From Molanna angustata (taxonomy: Eukaryota; Arthropoda; Insecta; Trichoptera; Molannidae), in NCBI GenBank assembly GCA_963576475.1, contig OY754978.1:10057299-10121298 (forward strand): a stretch of DNA of 64,000 bases. Direction: 5' to 3'. A program made the translations under genes and the position numbers. The first letter of the stretch is position 1. Every line of letters starts with the position of its first letter. This document shows positions 1 through 12,434 of this stretch, piece after piece. Below the pieces are notes generated by a model. That model worked only from the letters and a program-made list of their open reading frames with translations, had not been told where the DNA came from and did not search any database.

Positions 1-535
1 CTTACATAGTTAAAGCTATCCTTTTTGTTTGTATCTTTGTTACTAGCCCCCTCACTAGGCATAGCCTGTGCTAAGGTGAGCTAGTTTTATATTATTGTCT
101 ATAGCGTTGTTTATTTATAGATACGTTTACATATAATATAAGTAAATGTACATACATACGCTACGCATTCAAGCGTATTCATCCTTCTTTCTCTCTTTCC
201 AAACACAATATTTCTTTATGAGTCATTAACACACAGCAAAAATTGTAAAAATAAAATAATTGTTGAAAAAATTGATTGATTTAGAGACAAAAAAAAACAA
301 CAAAAGTACTTATTTTTCACTTTTTTCAATTGTCTATTCTGTTGTTTGTAATAGTGCATTTACATTTTATTAGGTAGAATTATTTCCTTCAGGATTTTTT
401 CATCTATTTCATAAACCCATCTTAGTGATAGTTTTTTAAATTCTTTTGCATTTTTAATGGTTTTAATATTTGTTGGTAAACTATTGAAGAGTTTTGTTGA
501 AAAGTATCGTACGCTACGTTGTCCAAAAGTTGTTT
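1..535 (-). pseudogene. 3' end of a CR1-superfamily LINE (ORF2 C-terminus plus 3' UTR)
   Basis: Reading leftwards from about 535, the minus strand encodes FGQRSVRYFSTKLFNSLP followed by a lysine-rich tail, the usual C-terminal end of ORF2 in CR1/Jockey-group LINEs. The 3' UTR lies at lower coordinates and contains a motif at about 47-85 (minus CACAGGCTATGCCTAGTGAGG in shortened form) that closely resembles the 3' UTR hairpin of the full-length LINE at 58650-58675. The copy is 5' truncated and no RT motifs are present. It is a dead fragment. The family assignment rests on the C-terminal motif and the shared hairpin. Confidence 0.6.
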
Positions 536-538
536 ATA

Positions 539-620
539 TATCATGGATATAATTATCATATGGATTTCTATAACTTCTAAAGATATTATAGAACTCCATA
601 TAATAATTATATCCATGATA
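539..620. repeat. Short inverted repeat (18-bp arms)
   Basis: Arms 539-556 and 603-620 are perfect inverted complements around a 46-bp loop. It sits just beyond the LINE tail and may be a small MITE or a relic of a fold-back insertion. Confidence 0.6.
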
Positions 621-679
621 TGGGTAATCGTGAAGGTTTTGATTTCGCTGGCTGGACCAGACTTGCCCCCTAGTTGATG

Positions 680-1826
<1,147 letters not shown>

Positions 1827-2705
1827 ATACACATTATACACAATATCTACGGGGACTCTAGTTTGATACTAGAAAATCACGATATTTTAATGTATTCACT
1901 GATGACTTAAACTTTTAACGTTTGACTTAATTATAGTGTTGTATATTTTATTTACTAGTTTATCAACTTATATTGTACCTATTATTAAATATACATGAAA
2001 AAAAAGATTTTTAATAAATAAATAAATAAATATTAAAAAATATGGATATATGGTTTTTTGGTTAAGAACTATTATTTATTTTAATTAATAACATATGTAC
2101 ATGGATTTTTAAGAAGGTATTCTTACACTATACACATACATAGGTACTATAGTCATCGATAGTTGGATCTCATGTGTTACATGCAACTAGTTTATATTAC
2201 GCAATATATAACGATGTGATATTATGTTGATCGAAATGTAGTCAATATCGTTCATAGAATGTAGACATATTAATTTAAAAACATGGCGTTTATGACTATT
2301 TCACACGAAAGTCAGATGTCATTGAAATTTGAAACGACTTTGTCCGTGCGGAAAATAACTGATAATGTTACATTGATTGTAAATTTTTGATTAAATCATT
2401 TAATAATATTTTTATGGTGACTTATACTTGTATTATAATACCTGTAAGGAAATATTCACCATTGATTTATAGACAGACGTCTGAAATCGTAACATTGTTG
2501 TGTGTGTGTGTAAAGTGTAAATTTACAAATATACAAATTCTTGAAGATCTCATAAATTTTACATCTGAACTTTACAACACACACCAACCAGCTTTAAATG
2601 TCACTGGTAGACGAGTTTATATATTTTTTAACGATTGCACAAGTTGACATACCATATACAATCATCAAAACATTTTTTGAGTTGCAATTCTTTTTTATTT
2701 TGAAT
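1827..2705. other. AT-rich stretch with one solo TIR-A end
   Basis: No gene is supported. The only recognisable feature is at about 2154-2192, where ATCGATAGTTGGATCTCATG and the following ACATGCAACTAGT match the terminal block of the TIR-A family at 40975-41010. There is a small (AATA)n tract at about 2014-2032. Confidence 0.5.
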
Positions 2706-3550
2706 AGGCGTGATGACAGTAAGAAAAAATCATTGAAATTATGATTTTATTAGATAAAATATGTTATAAAGATTTGAAAAAATATATTTATTTTCATTTT
2801 AAAAGAGCGAATAATATTAATATTATTAAAATAAAAATACAAAATATGTTTGTCCGCCATTTTATGTGAAACACCAATCAGAGCGCATGACGTCACCATA
2901 TTGTCACTGTCAATTGTGTTTGTTACTGTCAACTGTAGTGTTGTTCGAAATGGCTATTTTTTTCATAACAAGCTATATGGAATATGCTGCTTATTTTTAA
3001 CATGCTATTTTTATTTATTGATTTATTTGGTTTATTTGGGACAATAAACCAAATAATATCGCTATCCGCTCTATTGAATCGTTGACGCATCTGTTATAAC
3101 ACGCGAGTATTGTAACGTGGTGGAGAATATTTAACGTTTCAGAAATAAATAACTTGGTGGTTTTCATTGCTTGATTATAAAATAAAATGATGTAATTATA
3201 TTGTTTGTGGGAGTTGTACAGTGTTACATGAGGTTGAAATGGAAATACACAATGTATTATGATGAATCTAATATACATATGGGATAACTGTTATGATTCG
3301 TATACATATTATGATTAATATATTAAAATATGTAATAGGTGTGATGACTGTAAGAAAAAAATCATTGAAATTATGATTTTAAAAAATAAAATAGGTTATA
3401 AAGATTTAAAAAATGTTTTTTTTTTTTAATTTATAGGAGTGAATAATAATAATATTATAAATATAAAAATACAAAATGTGTTAGTCCGCCATTTTATGAG
3501 AAAAAACAATCAGAGCGCACGACGTCATAGTATGGTCGCGTCAATTCTTC
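2706..3550. repeat. Diverged direct-repeat pair (about 210 bp each)
   Basis: Segments 2706-2915 and 3339-3550 align along their length: both run from 'gtgatga(c)agtaagaaaaaa' through 'tcattgaaattatgatttt' and 'gtccgccattttatg' to 'cagagcgca(t/c)gacgtca'. They differ by substitutions and small indels, roughly a fifth of positions by eye. They look like two copies of one short interspersed repeat. No coding content is visible, and the 3015-3278 and 2850-3047 open frames are not supported. Confidence 0.6.
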
Positions 3551-3594
3551 TGATAGTCTTCAATACAATATACGCATTAATTGTCGGTCTGGAC

Positions 3595-3643
3595 AATGTT
3601 TATTTTGGTGTTATCGATATATTATAACACCAAAATAAACATT
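3595..3643. repeat. Perfect 20-bp-arm hairpin
   Basis: Arms 3595-3614 and 3624-3643 are perfectly complementary with a 9-bp loop. It has no gene context. It is too symmetrical to be called a microRNA precursor without expression data. Confidence 0.7.
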
Positions 3644-3763
3644 ATTATATTTTAATTAGGTACTTAAAACTAAAACAAAACAATAAAATAGCAATGGAAC
3701 AAGGATTCATCAAAGCAAATAGTTTCAATTTACCTAGATACTCGCCTACCTATCGGGGGACAC

Positions 3764-4373
3764 TATGGGCCGGTATTACAGTGTCAGTTTAAGAGCTAAA
3801 CTCAAGTTTTACAAAAATATAGCGTATTACAGTGTCTGTTTAGGCCTAATCTTCCCTCAAATATGTCACTAAAACGACAAATATTTAACTCAACGTTTCT
3901 GGCAGATTAAGTACTTAACTGTGAGTCAACTGTCATTTGCTAGGCAACTCGTGTAGTTTCAGTTTCTATCACTAGAGGCTTTAGGCAACGTGTGTAGCTT
4001 CAGTGTTGTATCACTAAAGGCGTTAGTTGTATCGACGGTGGCGCCACACAACAAAACAAACTGACAGCCGTATTGAACATGGGCATTTAAAAGCATTATT
4101 TTGGTGAAAAAAATTAAATTTACCATGTTGGATAATAAAACAATGGTATTTAAAGTCGTAGCGTCCCGTTTTGTTATTTCGTATTATTTGAGGTTATTTA
4201 AATTTGACAGATAATAGCCACAGAAAAAGTGAAATATGTCTATAATTGAAGATTTAGTAACTGACATGTCATATTGCACTGTAATACGGAAATGGATTCA
4301 ATCTCCCCTTAACATTAATCTTGAGTTTAACAAACTCAATGAGTTGAGGGCCGACTGTAATATCGGGCCAAAG
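3764..4373. mobile_element. Candidate MITE with GGCC-type terminal inverted repeats
   Basis: The left end CTATGGGCCGGTATTACAGT and the inverted right end CTTTGGCCCGATATTACAGT match at 16 of 20 positions. Internal subterminal repeats (CTCAAG/CTTGAG) lie next to both ends. It is about 610 bp with no coding frame, as expected of a non-autonomous DNA transposon. The exact borders and target duplication could not be fixed by eye. It lies immediately outside the Gypsy element, whose left LTR starts 40 bp further on. Confidence 0.45.
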
Positions 4374-4412
4374 TTTATTGTATTTTGTATGTAACTTAGT
4401 TCTTATTGAATA

Positions 4413-4975
4413 AGTTTTCGCGCTAGGTTGGGAATTGGATTTTAATGTTAATTTATTTATTTACAGAAGGGTGCTCCGGTCTAGAAAGGCACTAGGTGAT
4501 AACCTGTCGCCTGTTCCCCAAATCCAACGCGAAATGATGTCGCGTGTGTACTCGATCCTGCCGTGCGTAACTCGGTAATTAGTTGCAAGCTAATTAAAGA
4601 ACGTTACACAGCAGAATGAGGTACCCACGCCACACCATAAAACATTTATAAATTTATCATATGAAATATAAATTAATTGATATTACAGACAGGTATTAAA
4701 ATAGTTTGAATTTGACTTACGTGTTTATTTGATAGTTTGACTCTAATTATAATTCAAGATTGGTATATACTTCAATAATTGACTATTAAATAATTTAAAT
4801 AAAATAGATCGATGAATGCGCGGAATCGAAATGTGAGTCGAGCAGAGTGACGATCTACCGCTGGCCTTGGTTAAACTGAACGACGGGAACGTGATGTGCA
4901 GGATCTTAAATAGCCGGCTGACGTCCCCCTACTCCTTGAAGTGGGTGGTCAACTCGGCTGGTTGCACCCGCTACA
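4413..4975 (-). repeat. 3' LTR of the CsRn1-type Gypsy element
   Basis: In element orientation it starts TGTAGCGGGTGCAACC and ends CGCGAAAACT. An AATAAA signal on the minus strand (4457 to 4452) lies near its end, consistent with polyadenylation in the R region. It is identical to the 5' LTR except for one substitution. The 65-aa open frame crossing its border at 4906-5103 is not a gene. Confidence 0.92.
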
Positions 4976-4990
4976 TCACCCCCCTGCCAG
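4976..4990 (-). other. Polypurine tract of the Gypsy element
   Basis: Directly upstream (in element orientation) of the 3' LTR the minus strand reads GGCAGGGGGGTGA followed by TGTAGC. This purine run abutting the LTR start is the expected plus-strand primer site, and it fixes the LTR boundary. Confidence 0.8.
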
Positions 4991-5290
4991 CTGGATAGCG
5001 CCACCCTGGTCCGTTCCTCAGCATTTTCTCTGATTGTCTGTAACAATGACATATGTTTTTTTTTAAATACAAAGAATTTTATATTGTTTACCTGAAATGG
5101 CATTACATATATATATAGCAGTTTATTTTACTAATAAAAATTTAGAGGTCATATATTTATCATGTTCTTATTTCTATACTTATACATTTCTAAAAAAAAA
5201 AAAAAAATATTGTTTATATTAACTTGTTCAATGTACTTTTTTACATGTACTGTAATTTGAACAAGAAGATAAAATTACAATTAAATTTAC

Positions 5291-5350
5291 ATTTCTATAC
5301 AGCATTTTCTTAGTATACAGCATTTTCTTATTATACAGCATTTTCTTATT
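5291..5350. repeat. Three tandem 20-bp units in the Gypsy 3' UTR
   Basis: The unit TATACAGCATTTTCTTA occurs three times in a row with spacing of about 20 bp. It lies between pol and the 3' LTR (530 bp, otherwise featureless and AT-rich). Confidence 0.7.
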
Positions 5351-5506
5351 TTGATTTGGTCAAGTTGGAATTTTATAAGATTTTATATTCAAATATTAGT
5401 TGCATATTGACCAAATTTTTTATCTATATTGAATACATATTACAATTATACAAAAATTAAAAATAGAAATTATTCAGGTTATAAAAATGATTAAAAATTA
5501 CTCAGC

Positions 5507-8500
5507 TTAGAAATATTTGTAGCTGGTGAATCGCTCCGGGAAATATACTCGTCTTCCGGCTCTAGTGGTTGTATGTGGTTGCCGTTCTGGGGTGGCATCT
5601 GGAGTGTCATCTGAAGTGTCATCTGAAGTGTCATCTGGCGTAGTGGCTTGGTGCGTCTGTGGCGTGGACGTCCATCTCTGTTCTGTAGAGGTGGTGTGTC
5701 TACTGCTTGGTTCTACGCCGTAGTCTGTGTTCTCGTTCAGGAAGAATGCTGGTTTGAGTCTGTCCAATGATACTTGTTTGTTTTTACCATTGATTGTGAT
5801 GGTAGCCGTTTTGTCATCCTTCTTTATTAACAAGTATGGTCCGTCATATGGTTTTTGTAGAGGTCGTCTCACAGCATCATGTCTTAAGAAGACATATTTG
5901 GTGTTTGCCATTTGTTTGTGCACAAATGTTTTTTTTCTCCCGTGATTTGCTATTGGGATAGGTCGGATTTCTGACATTGTTTGCTGTAGTTTATGTCCAT
6001 AGGTGTTTTGCTCCTCAGGTGGTCCATCTTCGAAGAAGTCTCCGGGGAGTCTGAGGGTTGTTCCGTATGTCATCTCTGCTGGTGTATAGTCTGACCCCTC
6101 CTTGATTACGGTTCGTAGTCCTAGGAGTGTCAGTGGTAATGTCGTCGACCATGATATGTTTCCTGCGGCCATTAGTGATGTTTTTAATGAGCGGTGCCAA
6201 CGTTCGATCATCCCATTCGATTGTGGGTGGTATGCAGTCGTTCTGTTATGTATTATTCCGAGCTTATTCATCAGTTTATTGAATAGTGAGCTTTCGAATT
6301 GGCGGCCTTGATCGGTCGTGATTGAATTCGGGACGCCAAATCTTGCTATCCAATTATACATGAGAGCGTCTGCAACGGTTTCTGCAGACATGTCTTTTAA
6401 TGGGATCGCTTCGGGCCATCTTGTGTAGCGATCAATTATCGTCAGCAGGTATATGTAGTCTCTGGATGGAGTTAGCGGCCCCACCAGGTCTATGTGTATA
6501 TTCTTGAACCTTCCATCTGCTGGTTTGTATTGTTTCAAAGGTGTTACAGTGTGGCGATGAATTTTCGAAGTTTGGCATTCGATGCAGTTGTTCACGACAT
6601 TTTTTACTGTTTTGTCAATGTTGGGCCAAATATATTTATATTTTAATAACTTTGATGTTGTTTTTACTCCGGGGTGACTTAATTTATGTACTGATAGTAT
6701 TACTTCTTCTCGCATTGTGATTGGTACATATGGTCGTAACGTGTTGGTTGAGATGTCACACCATAACATTTTGTTAGTGTTAGGTATTGAGATTTTCTTT
6801 AGTGATAGAGATGAATTTTCCTGCATTTTCTTGAGCTCTTTGTCTGTGAGTTGTTCTCTTGCCATTTTAATATAGTCGATGTTTGATGTTATTTCTATCT
6901 CTTCGATTCTTGATAGAGTATCTGCGACTATGTTTTCTTCGCCTGATATGTGTTTGATGCGCGTGGTGAATTGACTTATATAATCCAGCTGTCTTTCTTG
7001 TCTAGGAGAGTTGAGCTTGATTTTATTAAAGGCGAAAATTAACGGTTTGTGGTCGGTGATTATTACAAAGTTTCTTCCTTCTATTTGTGGTCTGAAATAT
7101 TTAATCGCCTCGTAGATGGCGGTGAGTTCTCGGTCATACGTACTGTACTTTTCTTGTGCGCTATTAAATTTTCTGGAGAAAAATGATATAGGTTGCCAGC
7201 TGTTATCCGTTTTTTGTTGAAGTGCTGCGCCCATGGCGTGATCTGATGCGTCGACCATTATTGCTATCTCTGCCGAGGAGTTTATGTGTACGAGTAGTGC
7301 GGCTTGTGTCAAATCTTGCTTACATTTGTCGAACGCTTTTTTAAATTCAGTTGTCCATTGTAGTTTTCTTTTATCATTTTTGGTGTACCCTTTTAATTGG
7401 TCGAATAATATTTTTTGCGTTTCGGCTGCGTTTGGCAAAAATTTTCTATAAAAATTTAGCATGCCCATGAAACGTCGGAGTCCTTTTGCGTCCTTTGGGG
7501 GTTCAATTTTTATTATTGCTTCCACTTTTTCTGGTATTGGTGTACTTCCGTTTTTGTTGATTCGGTAACCCAAAAAGTGCACTTCTTCTACGCCGAATTT
7601 GCATTTATCCTGGTTGATAATTAATCCGTTTTCGGATAATCTTTCGAAAAGTTTGTCGAGATGCTTCTCATGCTCGTTTATGTTTCTGGAGGCGACCAGA
7701 ATGTCATCAATGTACGTGAAGACGTATTCTAGGTCCCTTGTTATGTTATGTAGATGTCGTTGAAATGTTTGTGCGGCGTTGGACAGTCCTGGTGGCATTT
7801 TCGTGAATTCATACAGTCCAAATGGCGTTAGTAGGGCGGTTTTTTGGATGTCTTCTTCTTCCATGTTTATTTGGTTATATGCTCTTGAGAGGTCTATTTT
7901 AGTGAATATTTTTGCATCGTGTAGTTTATGTGAGAAGTCTTGAAGTTGTGGAATCGGGTACTTGTCCGGTTTTGTTATTGAATTTAGGCGTCGGTAATCT
8001 CCACACATTCTATAATTTCCATCTGGCTTTTTTACCATATGCAAAGGGCTTGACCAATTGCTTTTCGAAGGGCGACATATTCCCTGTTCGATCATATATG
8101 CGAATTCCTTTTTTGCTATTTCTAATTGTAATGGGTTGAGCCTTCTCATTTTGGTTGTGACGGGTGGTCCTCTGGTTTGAATGTGATGAGTAATATTTGT
8201 TTTTGATCCTTTTTGTGCCATATCTGCTCTTGTTAAACTTGGGTATTTTCGTATAATTTTTTGGAATTTTGATGTTGACTGTACTGTTGCTATGTCTATA
8301 ACACTTGTTCTATAGACGGTTCCTTTGCTTGTCAACCCTGTTTTTTTATCAATGAGTAATTTTCTTTTTAAGTCCACCAATATATCATAATTGGTTAAGA
8401 AATCTGCCCCTATGATCGGCTTGGTTACGTCGGCGACTATAAATTTCCATTTGTGATTCCGGCGTAATCCGAGATTTAAGTTGATAATTCGGTGTCCATA

Positions 8501-8704
8501 TGAAGGTATTATTGTTCCATTTGCTGCGTAAATAGGAGTGATGATACTGTCTGTAGCGATGGTTGCCTTGTCGTTTTTTAGGTATCTTGGTATGATGCTT
8601 ATTTCGGCTCCTGTGTCGATAAGGTATTGCACGCCCGTGATTATATCTGGTAGAAAGAGACGATGCTTCATTTGCGACGGTGTTGTCTCACACACCTGTC
8701 GCAT
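5507..8704 (-). CDS. pol: Gypsy Pol polyprotein (protease, RT, RNase H, integrase)
   Basis: 1065 residues, open throughout, carrying the enzymes for reverse transcription and integration. Protease: DTGAE at 30-34. Reverse transcriptase: [10 protein letters not shown] with D271, and YIDD at 331-334. RNase H: D485, E526, D551 and D595. Integrase: H673/H677/C707/C710 zinc module, then D739, D798 and E834, with the last two 35 residues apart, and a GPY motif at 955-957. The C-terminus has a short Asp/Thr/Ser repeat ([12 protein letters not shown]) likely encoded by a micro-duplication at 5600-5635. The ATG at 8704 is two bases beyond the gag stop and in the -1 frame. Translation may be by frameshift near the A-rich GAAAACTAAAAATG junction or by reinitiation. 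No stop or frameshift is seen, so activity is plausible. Confidence 0.95.
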   Translation of the reverse strand: MRQVCETTPSQMKHRLFLPDIITGVQYLIDTGAEISIIPRYLKNDKATIATDSIITPIYAANGTIIPSYGHRIINLNLGLRRNHKWKFIVADVTKPIIGADFLTNYDILVDLKRKLLIDKKTGLTSKGTVYRTSVIDIATVQSTSKFQKIIRKYPSLTRADMAQKGSKTNITHHIQTRGPPVTTKMRRLNPLQLEIAKKEFAYMIEQGICRPSKSNWSSPLHMVKKPDGNYRMCGDYRRLNSITKPDKYPIPQLQDFSHKLHDAKIFTKIDLSRAYNQINMEEEDIQKTALLTPFGLYEFTKMPPGLSNAAQTFQRHLHNITRDLEYVFTYIDDILVASRNINEHEKHLDKLFERLSENGLIINQDKCKFGVEEVHFLGYRINKNGSTPIPEKVEAIIKIEPPKDAKGLRRFMGMLNFYRKFLPNAAETQKILFDQLKGYTKNDKRKLQWTTEFKKAFDKCKQDLTQAALLVHINSSAEIAIMVDASDHAMGAALQQKTDNSWQPISFFSRKFNSAQEKYSTYDRELTAIYEAIKYFRPQIEGRNFVIITDHKPLIFAFNKIKLNSPRQERQLDYISQFTTRIKHISGEENIVADTLSRIEEIEITSNIDYIKMAREQLTDKELKKMQENSSLSLKKISIPNTNKMLWCDISTNTLRPYVPITMREEVILSVHKLSHPGVKTTSKLLKYKYIWPNIDKTVKNVVNNCIECQTSKIHRHTVTPLKQYKPADGRFKNIHIDLVGPLTPSRDYIYLLTIIDRYTRWPEAIPLKDMSAETVADALMYNWIARFGVPNSITTDQGRQFESSLFNKLMNKLGIIHNRTTAYHPQSNGMIERWHRSLKTSLMAAGNISWSTTLPLTLLGLRTVIKEGSDYTPAEMTYGTTLRLPGDFFEDGPPEEQNTYGHKLQQTMSEIRPIPIANHGRKKTFVHKQMANTKYVFLRHDAVRRPLQKPYDGPYLLIKKDDKTATITINGKNKQVSLDRLKPAFFLNENTDYGVEPSSRHTTSTEQRWTSTPQTHQATTPDDTSDDTSDDTPDATPERQPHTTTRAGRRVYFPERFTSYKYF

Positions 8705-8706
8705 TT

Positions 8707-9717
8707 TTAGTTTTCCGGATGGTTATAGGTGCAAGGCTGTCGACAGTATTTTGCTTGACTTCCATATTTTTGATGTGGTATACATATATCCAGCGGCTTG
8801 ACGTTATCGTTATTATTATTACGCATTTGCTGATAGTTGTTATTATTATTATTATTTGACATTTGTTGGAAGTTATTGTTATTATAATTGTATTTAAAAT
8901 TGCGTTTGTTTTGCCGATTATAATTATTATTATATTTTTGATATCTATTTGGGCTTGTGGATCTTGATCTTGAATGGTCGCGTTGATTATTTCTGTAGAA
9001 TGGTCTTGATTGCCTCTGTTGAATTTCAAGTCCCATTATTTTGTCGGTTAGCATTTGTATTTGTTGCTGCATTGTACAAAGTAGGTTTACTGTGCTTTGG
9101 TCGCTTGTTGCTGTGTTGCTCAATGAAGAAGTTGATGGTAGGTTTACTGCTTGAACGTCAGTTCTACTGTTGACTTCCATTATTCTGTCTGCTGTTGTGG
9201 CTAGTACTGTGACGTCATCTGTATTAATGGCTGAAATTATTTCTTGTATACGATGAGGTAGTCGTTCTATCCATAATCTTGTAATTAACGTGTTGTTATT
9301 TAATGTTGGTCCAGCTAGGCTTTTCATCCTTCGCAATAGTTCTGATGGTGTCTTGTCTCCTAATTGTATTCCATGGAGTAATTGGGTGAGTCTTCTCTCT
9401 TCAGACTCTTGTAGACGGTTCAGAAGTGTGAGTTTGAGGTTTTTGTATTTATCCATACTTGGCGGAAATTGTATGACGTCAGCGACGCATGACATGGTTT
9501 CTGGATCTAATGCGGCTAATACATGATTATATTTGGATTCATCCTTAGTTATTCTTGCGTTTGAAAATTGGGCTTCTATGGTGAAAAACCATAATTGTAT
9601 CTGATGTCTCCATACGCTTGGCAATTTGATGTTTGTTGAATAAATTTCGGTTGCTTGGTCTTGTGACGATTGTTCTGTATTTTCTTTGTCCATGATGTTC
9701 ATTTTATCGTATAACAT
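8707..9717 (-). CDS. gag: Gypsy Gag with CHCC zinc box
   Basis: 336 residues forming the structural protein that assembles the particle and packages RNA. The N-terminal two thirds resemble retrotransposon capsid, for example the [20 protein letters not shown] stretch. An Asn-rich basic stretch follows at about 270-305, then the box C312-x2-H315-x9-C325-x3-C329. That CHCC order, instead of CCHC, is a known mark of the CsRn1 clade. The start ATG at 9717 follows an in-frame AT-rich leader; a second ATG six residues later could also serve. The Asn codon runs (aat/aac) make the minus strand a trinucleotide tract, which explains the open frame at 8688-9029. Confidence 0.92.
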   Translation of the reverse strand: MLYDKMNIMDKENTEQSSQDQATEIYSTNIKLPSVWRHQIQLWFFTIEAQFSNARITKDESKYNHVLAALDPETMSCVADVIQFPPSMDKYKNLKLTLLNRLQESEERRLTQLLHGIQLGDKTPSELLRRMKSLAGPTLNNNTLITRLWIERLPHRIQEIISAINTDDVTVLATTADRIMEVNSRTDVQAVNLPSTSSLSNTATSDQSTVNLLCTMQQQIQMLTDKIMGLEIQQRQSRPFYRNNQRDHSRSRSTSPNRYQKYNNNYNRQNKRNFKYNYNNNNFQQMSNNNNNNNYQQMRNNNNDNVKPLDICIPHQKYGSQAKYCRQPCTYNHPEN

Positions 9718-11852
9718 TTGATGTGAGTTATATTCTTCAAGTTGTATTACAGTTTATAAATATAAATAAAAATAAAAAAAAATATTATAACTATTTTTTT
9801 TAAGAAAATAAAAAATAAAAATATTTTTATAGTTGTTTTAAACTAAAATATAATTTTTTGTGTTTTATTTATTATGATATATAATTGAGGATATAATTGA
9901 AGTTGCTTTGTTTTAATTGTATGAATTTTAAATTGTAAATATTTTTAGAGTTTATTTTTGTTCGATGCTTATAAGGTCTCTTGTTTGTGGACGTTCCTAT
10001 ACGTATATATGTTTGTTGTTATTGTGATTAGGTAACTATATTTAAAAAAAATTTAAAAAAATAATTTATTTTTTATTTAATATATTCAGCGTAAAGTATT
10101 TAAATGCTTTGTTTTTAAATAGGATATAATTTTTTATTAAATTTAAATGTATATTTGATTTAATAATTTAAAATGAATAAATGTTTAAACGTTTTTAATC
10201 TGAAATAAAAGTACAAGTTATGTATATATTATCAATGAGATATATTATATTACGTTTCGCTGGCTAACAAATGTTGGTGGCGAATAGTCCTAGATTCATG
10301 CGTGATTCGTCGCGGTGTTAGATTTTGGTATTTCGTATTTACGCCCACGTACCCGGTATTGTCTCGGTGTACAGTATCGCGGAGTGGAATATATTTTTCG
10401 ATGATGTTTACTCGATATTTCTATAGATTATTAAATTATGTTATGATTTCGTATTTAATATTCGTTTTTTTATACTTTTGTTAATATGACTGCGTTCGTA
10501 CTTTATTATTATTCGATATAATATTTCTATTTTATTTTAAAATAAATATTTTTGTTACATTTACATTTATTATCTTTCTTATTTTTTGTTTCAAATGTGC
10601 ACGGCACTGTACGCTCAATGGAATATGATTATTGTATGTACTTCGAATATATTTAATGTTTCGTTTCGAGCTTCGATTTCGTGATTTTTTTCGTGGAGAA
10701 TATTATTATTATTATTACCTCGGTTACATATTTTAAATATACACTATAGGATTCTACCTATTTCATAAGTAGGTATCAGATAATGTATTCCGATTGATGT
10801 TCGGGAAGATATTATTATTGTAATTTTTTACAGGATATTTTTTTTTTTGGATATATTTTTACTACCGCAAAATAATATTAAAAATAATATTTTTGGTTAA
10901 TTTTGTTACATGTTTTTATTATCGCGATAAAAATGTGCGCGTCATGGTAAACAAGTTTTTTTGTGATATTTTTTAGACAATAATTTTATTTTACATTCCG
11001 TGTAACATTTATGCGTTATTTTTAAGCAATAATACTAAAATTTATTTACCTACGTATTTACTTTACAGGTTAATAATTTGTCTTGTAGGTATTTAAAAAT
11101 AAGGATTTTACGTGAATTTTTAGATAGATATTTTATTTTTATTTCTGCAATGATTTTATGTTACTATGCGTGCTGTTTTTGCGCATAATACATGCTTCTT
11201 TAGGTTCTTTATTTTTATATTTTTATCTTTTTTAAATCTCCTTTAGTTTTTTGGTATTCCTTCCGTTATTTTACCTCCGTTTGGTAGTTTTTTTGTCCGT
11301 TTTAGCGTAGTATTAGCTCATGAAAAAAAAAATACACATTATTATATATTTTTACAATTAACATAGGGAAATATTTTTCAATTTTTGGTAGGTATTTATT
11401 TAGCATATATTTATTCAATACCAGTTTCGATATTTTAGTTTTGAATACGACAATATAACTAATTATAATACTTATAATTACGTTATAAATGTGTTTTTTT
11501 TAATGGTTTATAACAATTAGGGATAACATACTATTACTGCGTATGTTTTACTGCGTAGGGTTCAGTCTAACCAGGTCCAATAACCGAAATAATTATTATT
11601 CAATAAAATTTTAATCTCTGTCGTATGAGTTTAGAATGTGCAAAGTGACTAGATAATTGTTATTGAACGAATATTATAATTTGTTCCTGATAACAGATTA
11701 TCGTTTGTTACACAAAAAAAATTATTATCACAAATTTGATGTCATGTGCTCAATATAAATTTAAATCGACAAAATTGCAACAGAGATGGGGCTTTACCAG
11801 TTTTACACACTATTTTACAAATATTATCTTTACACAACAAATATACCTGTTC
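9718..11852 (-). other. Long untranslated leader of the Gypsy element
   Basis: About 2.1 kb separate the primer-binding site from gag. It is strongly AT-rich with no coding frame above 60 residues that looks real. It would hold the packaging signal and possibly an internal ribosome entry function, but no motif for either can be pointed to by eye. Confidence 0.7.
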
Positions 11853-11873
11853 TGCACGCTCGGTGGTCACCAG
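11853..11873 (-). other. Primer-binding site (tRNA-Trp-like)
   Basis: At the inner edge of the 5' LTR the minus strand reads TGGTGACCACCGAGCGTG. The first eight bases match the complement of the tRNA-Trp 3' end used by CsRn1/Kabuki elements (TGGTGACCCCGACGTG). After that the match needs a one-base shift. It overlaps the last LTR base by one T. Confidence 0.65.
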
Positions 11874-12434
11874 TTTTCGCGCTAGGTTGGGAATTGGATT
11901 TTAATGTTAATTTATTTATTTACAGAAGGGTGCTCCGGTCTAGAAAGGCACTAGGTGATAACCTGTCGCCTGTTCCCCAAATCCAACGCGAAATGATGTC
12001 GCGTGTGTACTCGATCCTGCCGTGCGTAACTCGGTAATTAGTTGCAAGCTAATTAAATAACGTTACACAGCAGAATGAGGTACCCACGCCACACCATAAA
12101 ACATTTATAAATTTATCATATGAAATATAAATTAATTGATATTACAGACAGGTATTAAAATAGTTTGAATTTGACTTACGTGTTTATTTGATAGTTTGAC
12201 TCTAATTATAATTCAAGATTGGTATATACTTCAATAATTGACTATTAAATAATTTAAATAAAATAGATCGATGAATGCGCGGAATCGAAATGTGAGTCGA
12301 GCAGAGTGACGATCTACCGCTGGCCTTGGTTAAACTGAACGACGGGAACGTGATGTGCAGGATCTTAAATAGCCGGCTGACGTCCCCCTACTCCTTGAAG
12401 TGGGTGGTCAACTCGGCTGGTTGCACCCGCTACA
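11872..12434 (-). repeat. 5' LTR of the CsRn1-type Gypsy element
   Basis: This 563-bp copy supplies the promoter. Aligned with the 3' LTR I find a single difference (attaaaTaacg here, attaaaGaacg at 4598). The fragment of open frame at 11786-12037 is LTR sequence, not a gene. Confidence 0.92.
12334..12371 (-). promoter_or_regulatory. Core promoter in the Gypsy 5' LTR
   Basis: The minus strand has TATTTAAG at 12371-12364 and an initiator-like TTCAGT with its A at 12336, giving a TATA-to-start spacing of about 30 bp. This is the arrangement expected for RNA polymerase II initiation at the U3/R border. Confidence 0.5.

Larger units (their letters stand above)
4413..12434 (-). mobile_element. 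Complete Ty3/Gypsy retrotransposon, CsRn1/Kabuki type
   Basis: An 8022-bp element is bounded by 563-bp direct repeats and transcribed right to left: 5' LTR, PBS, a 2.15 kb leader, gag, pol, a short 3' UTR, a polypurine tract and the 3' LTR. The CsRn1-clade call rests on three features known for that clade: the Gag CHCC box instead of CCHC, a primer site starting TGGTGACC (tRNA-Trp type), and pol in the -1 frame relative to gag. All catalytic residues I checked are present. The LTRs differ at one position (4598 region, g versus t), so insertion was recent. No clean 4-5 bp target duplication is visible: the flanks read 'gaata' and 'aagta'. Confidence 0.9.

Noticed and set aside
2387..2647. 86-codon frame with a Cys-rich middle
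   Set aside because: AT-biased codons, no domain and no splice or promoter evidence. Probably chance.
5526..5945. + strand frames within the pol region
   Set aside because: Shadows of the intact minus-strand pol gene.
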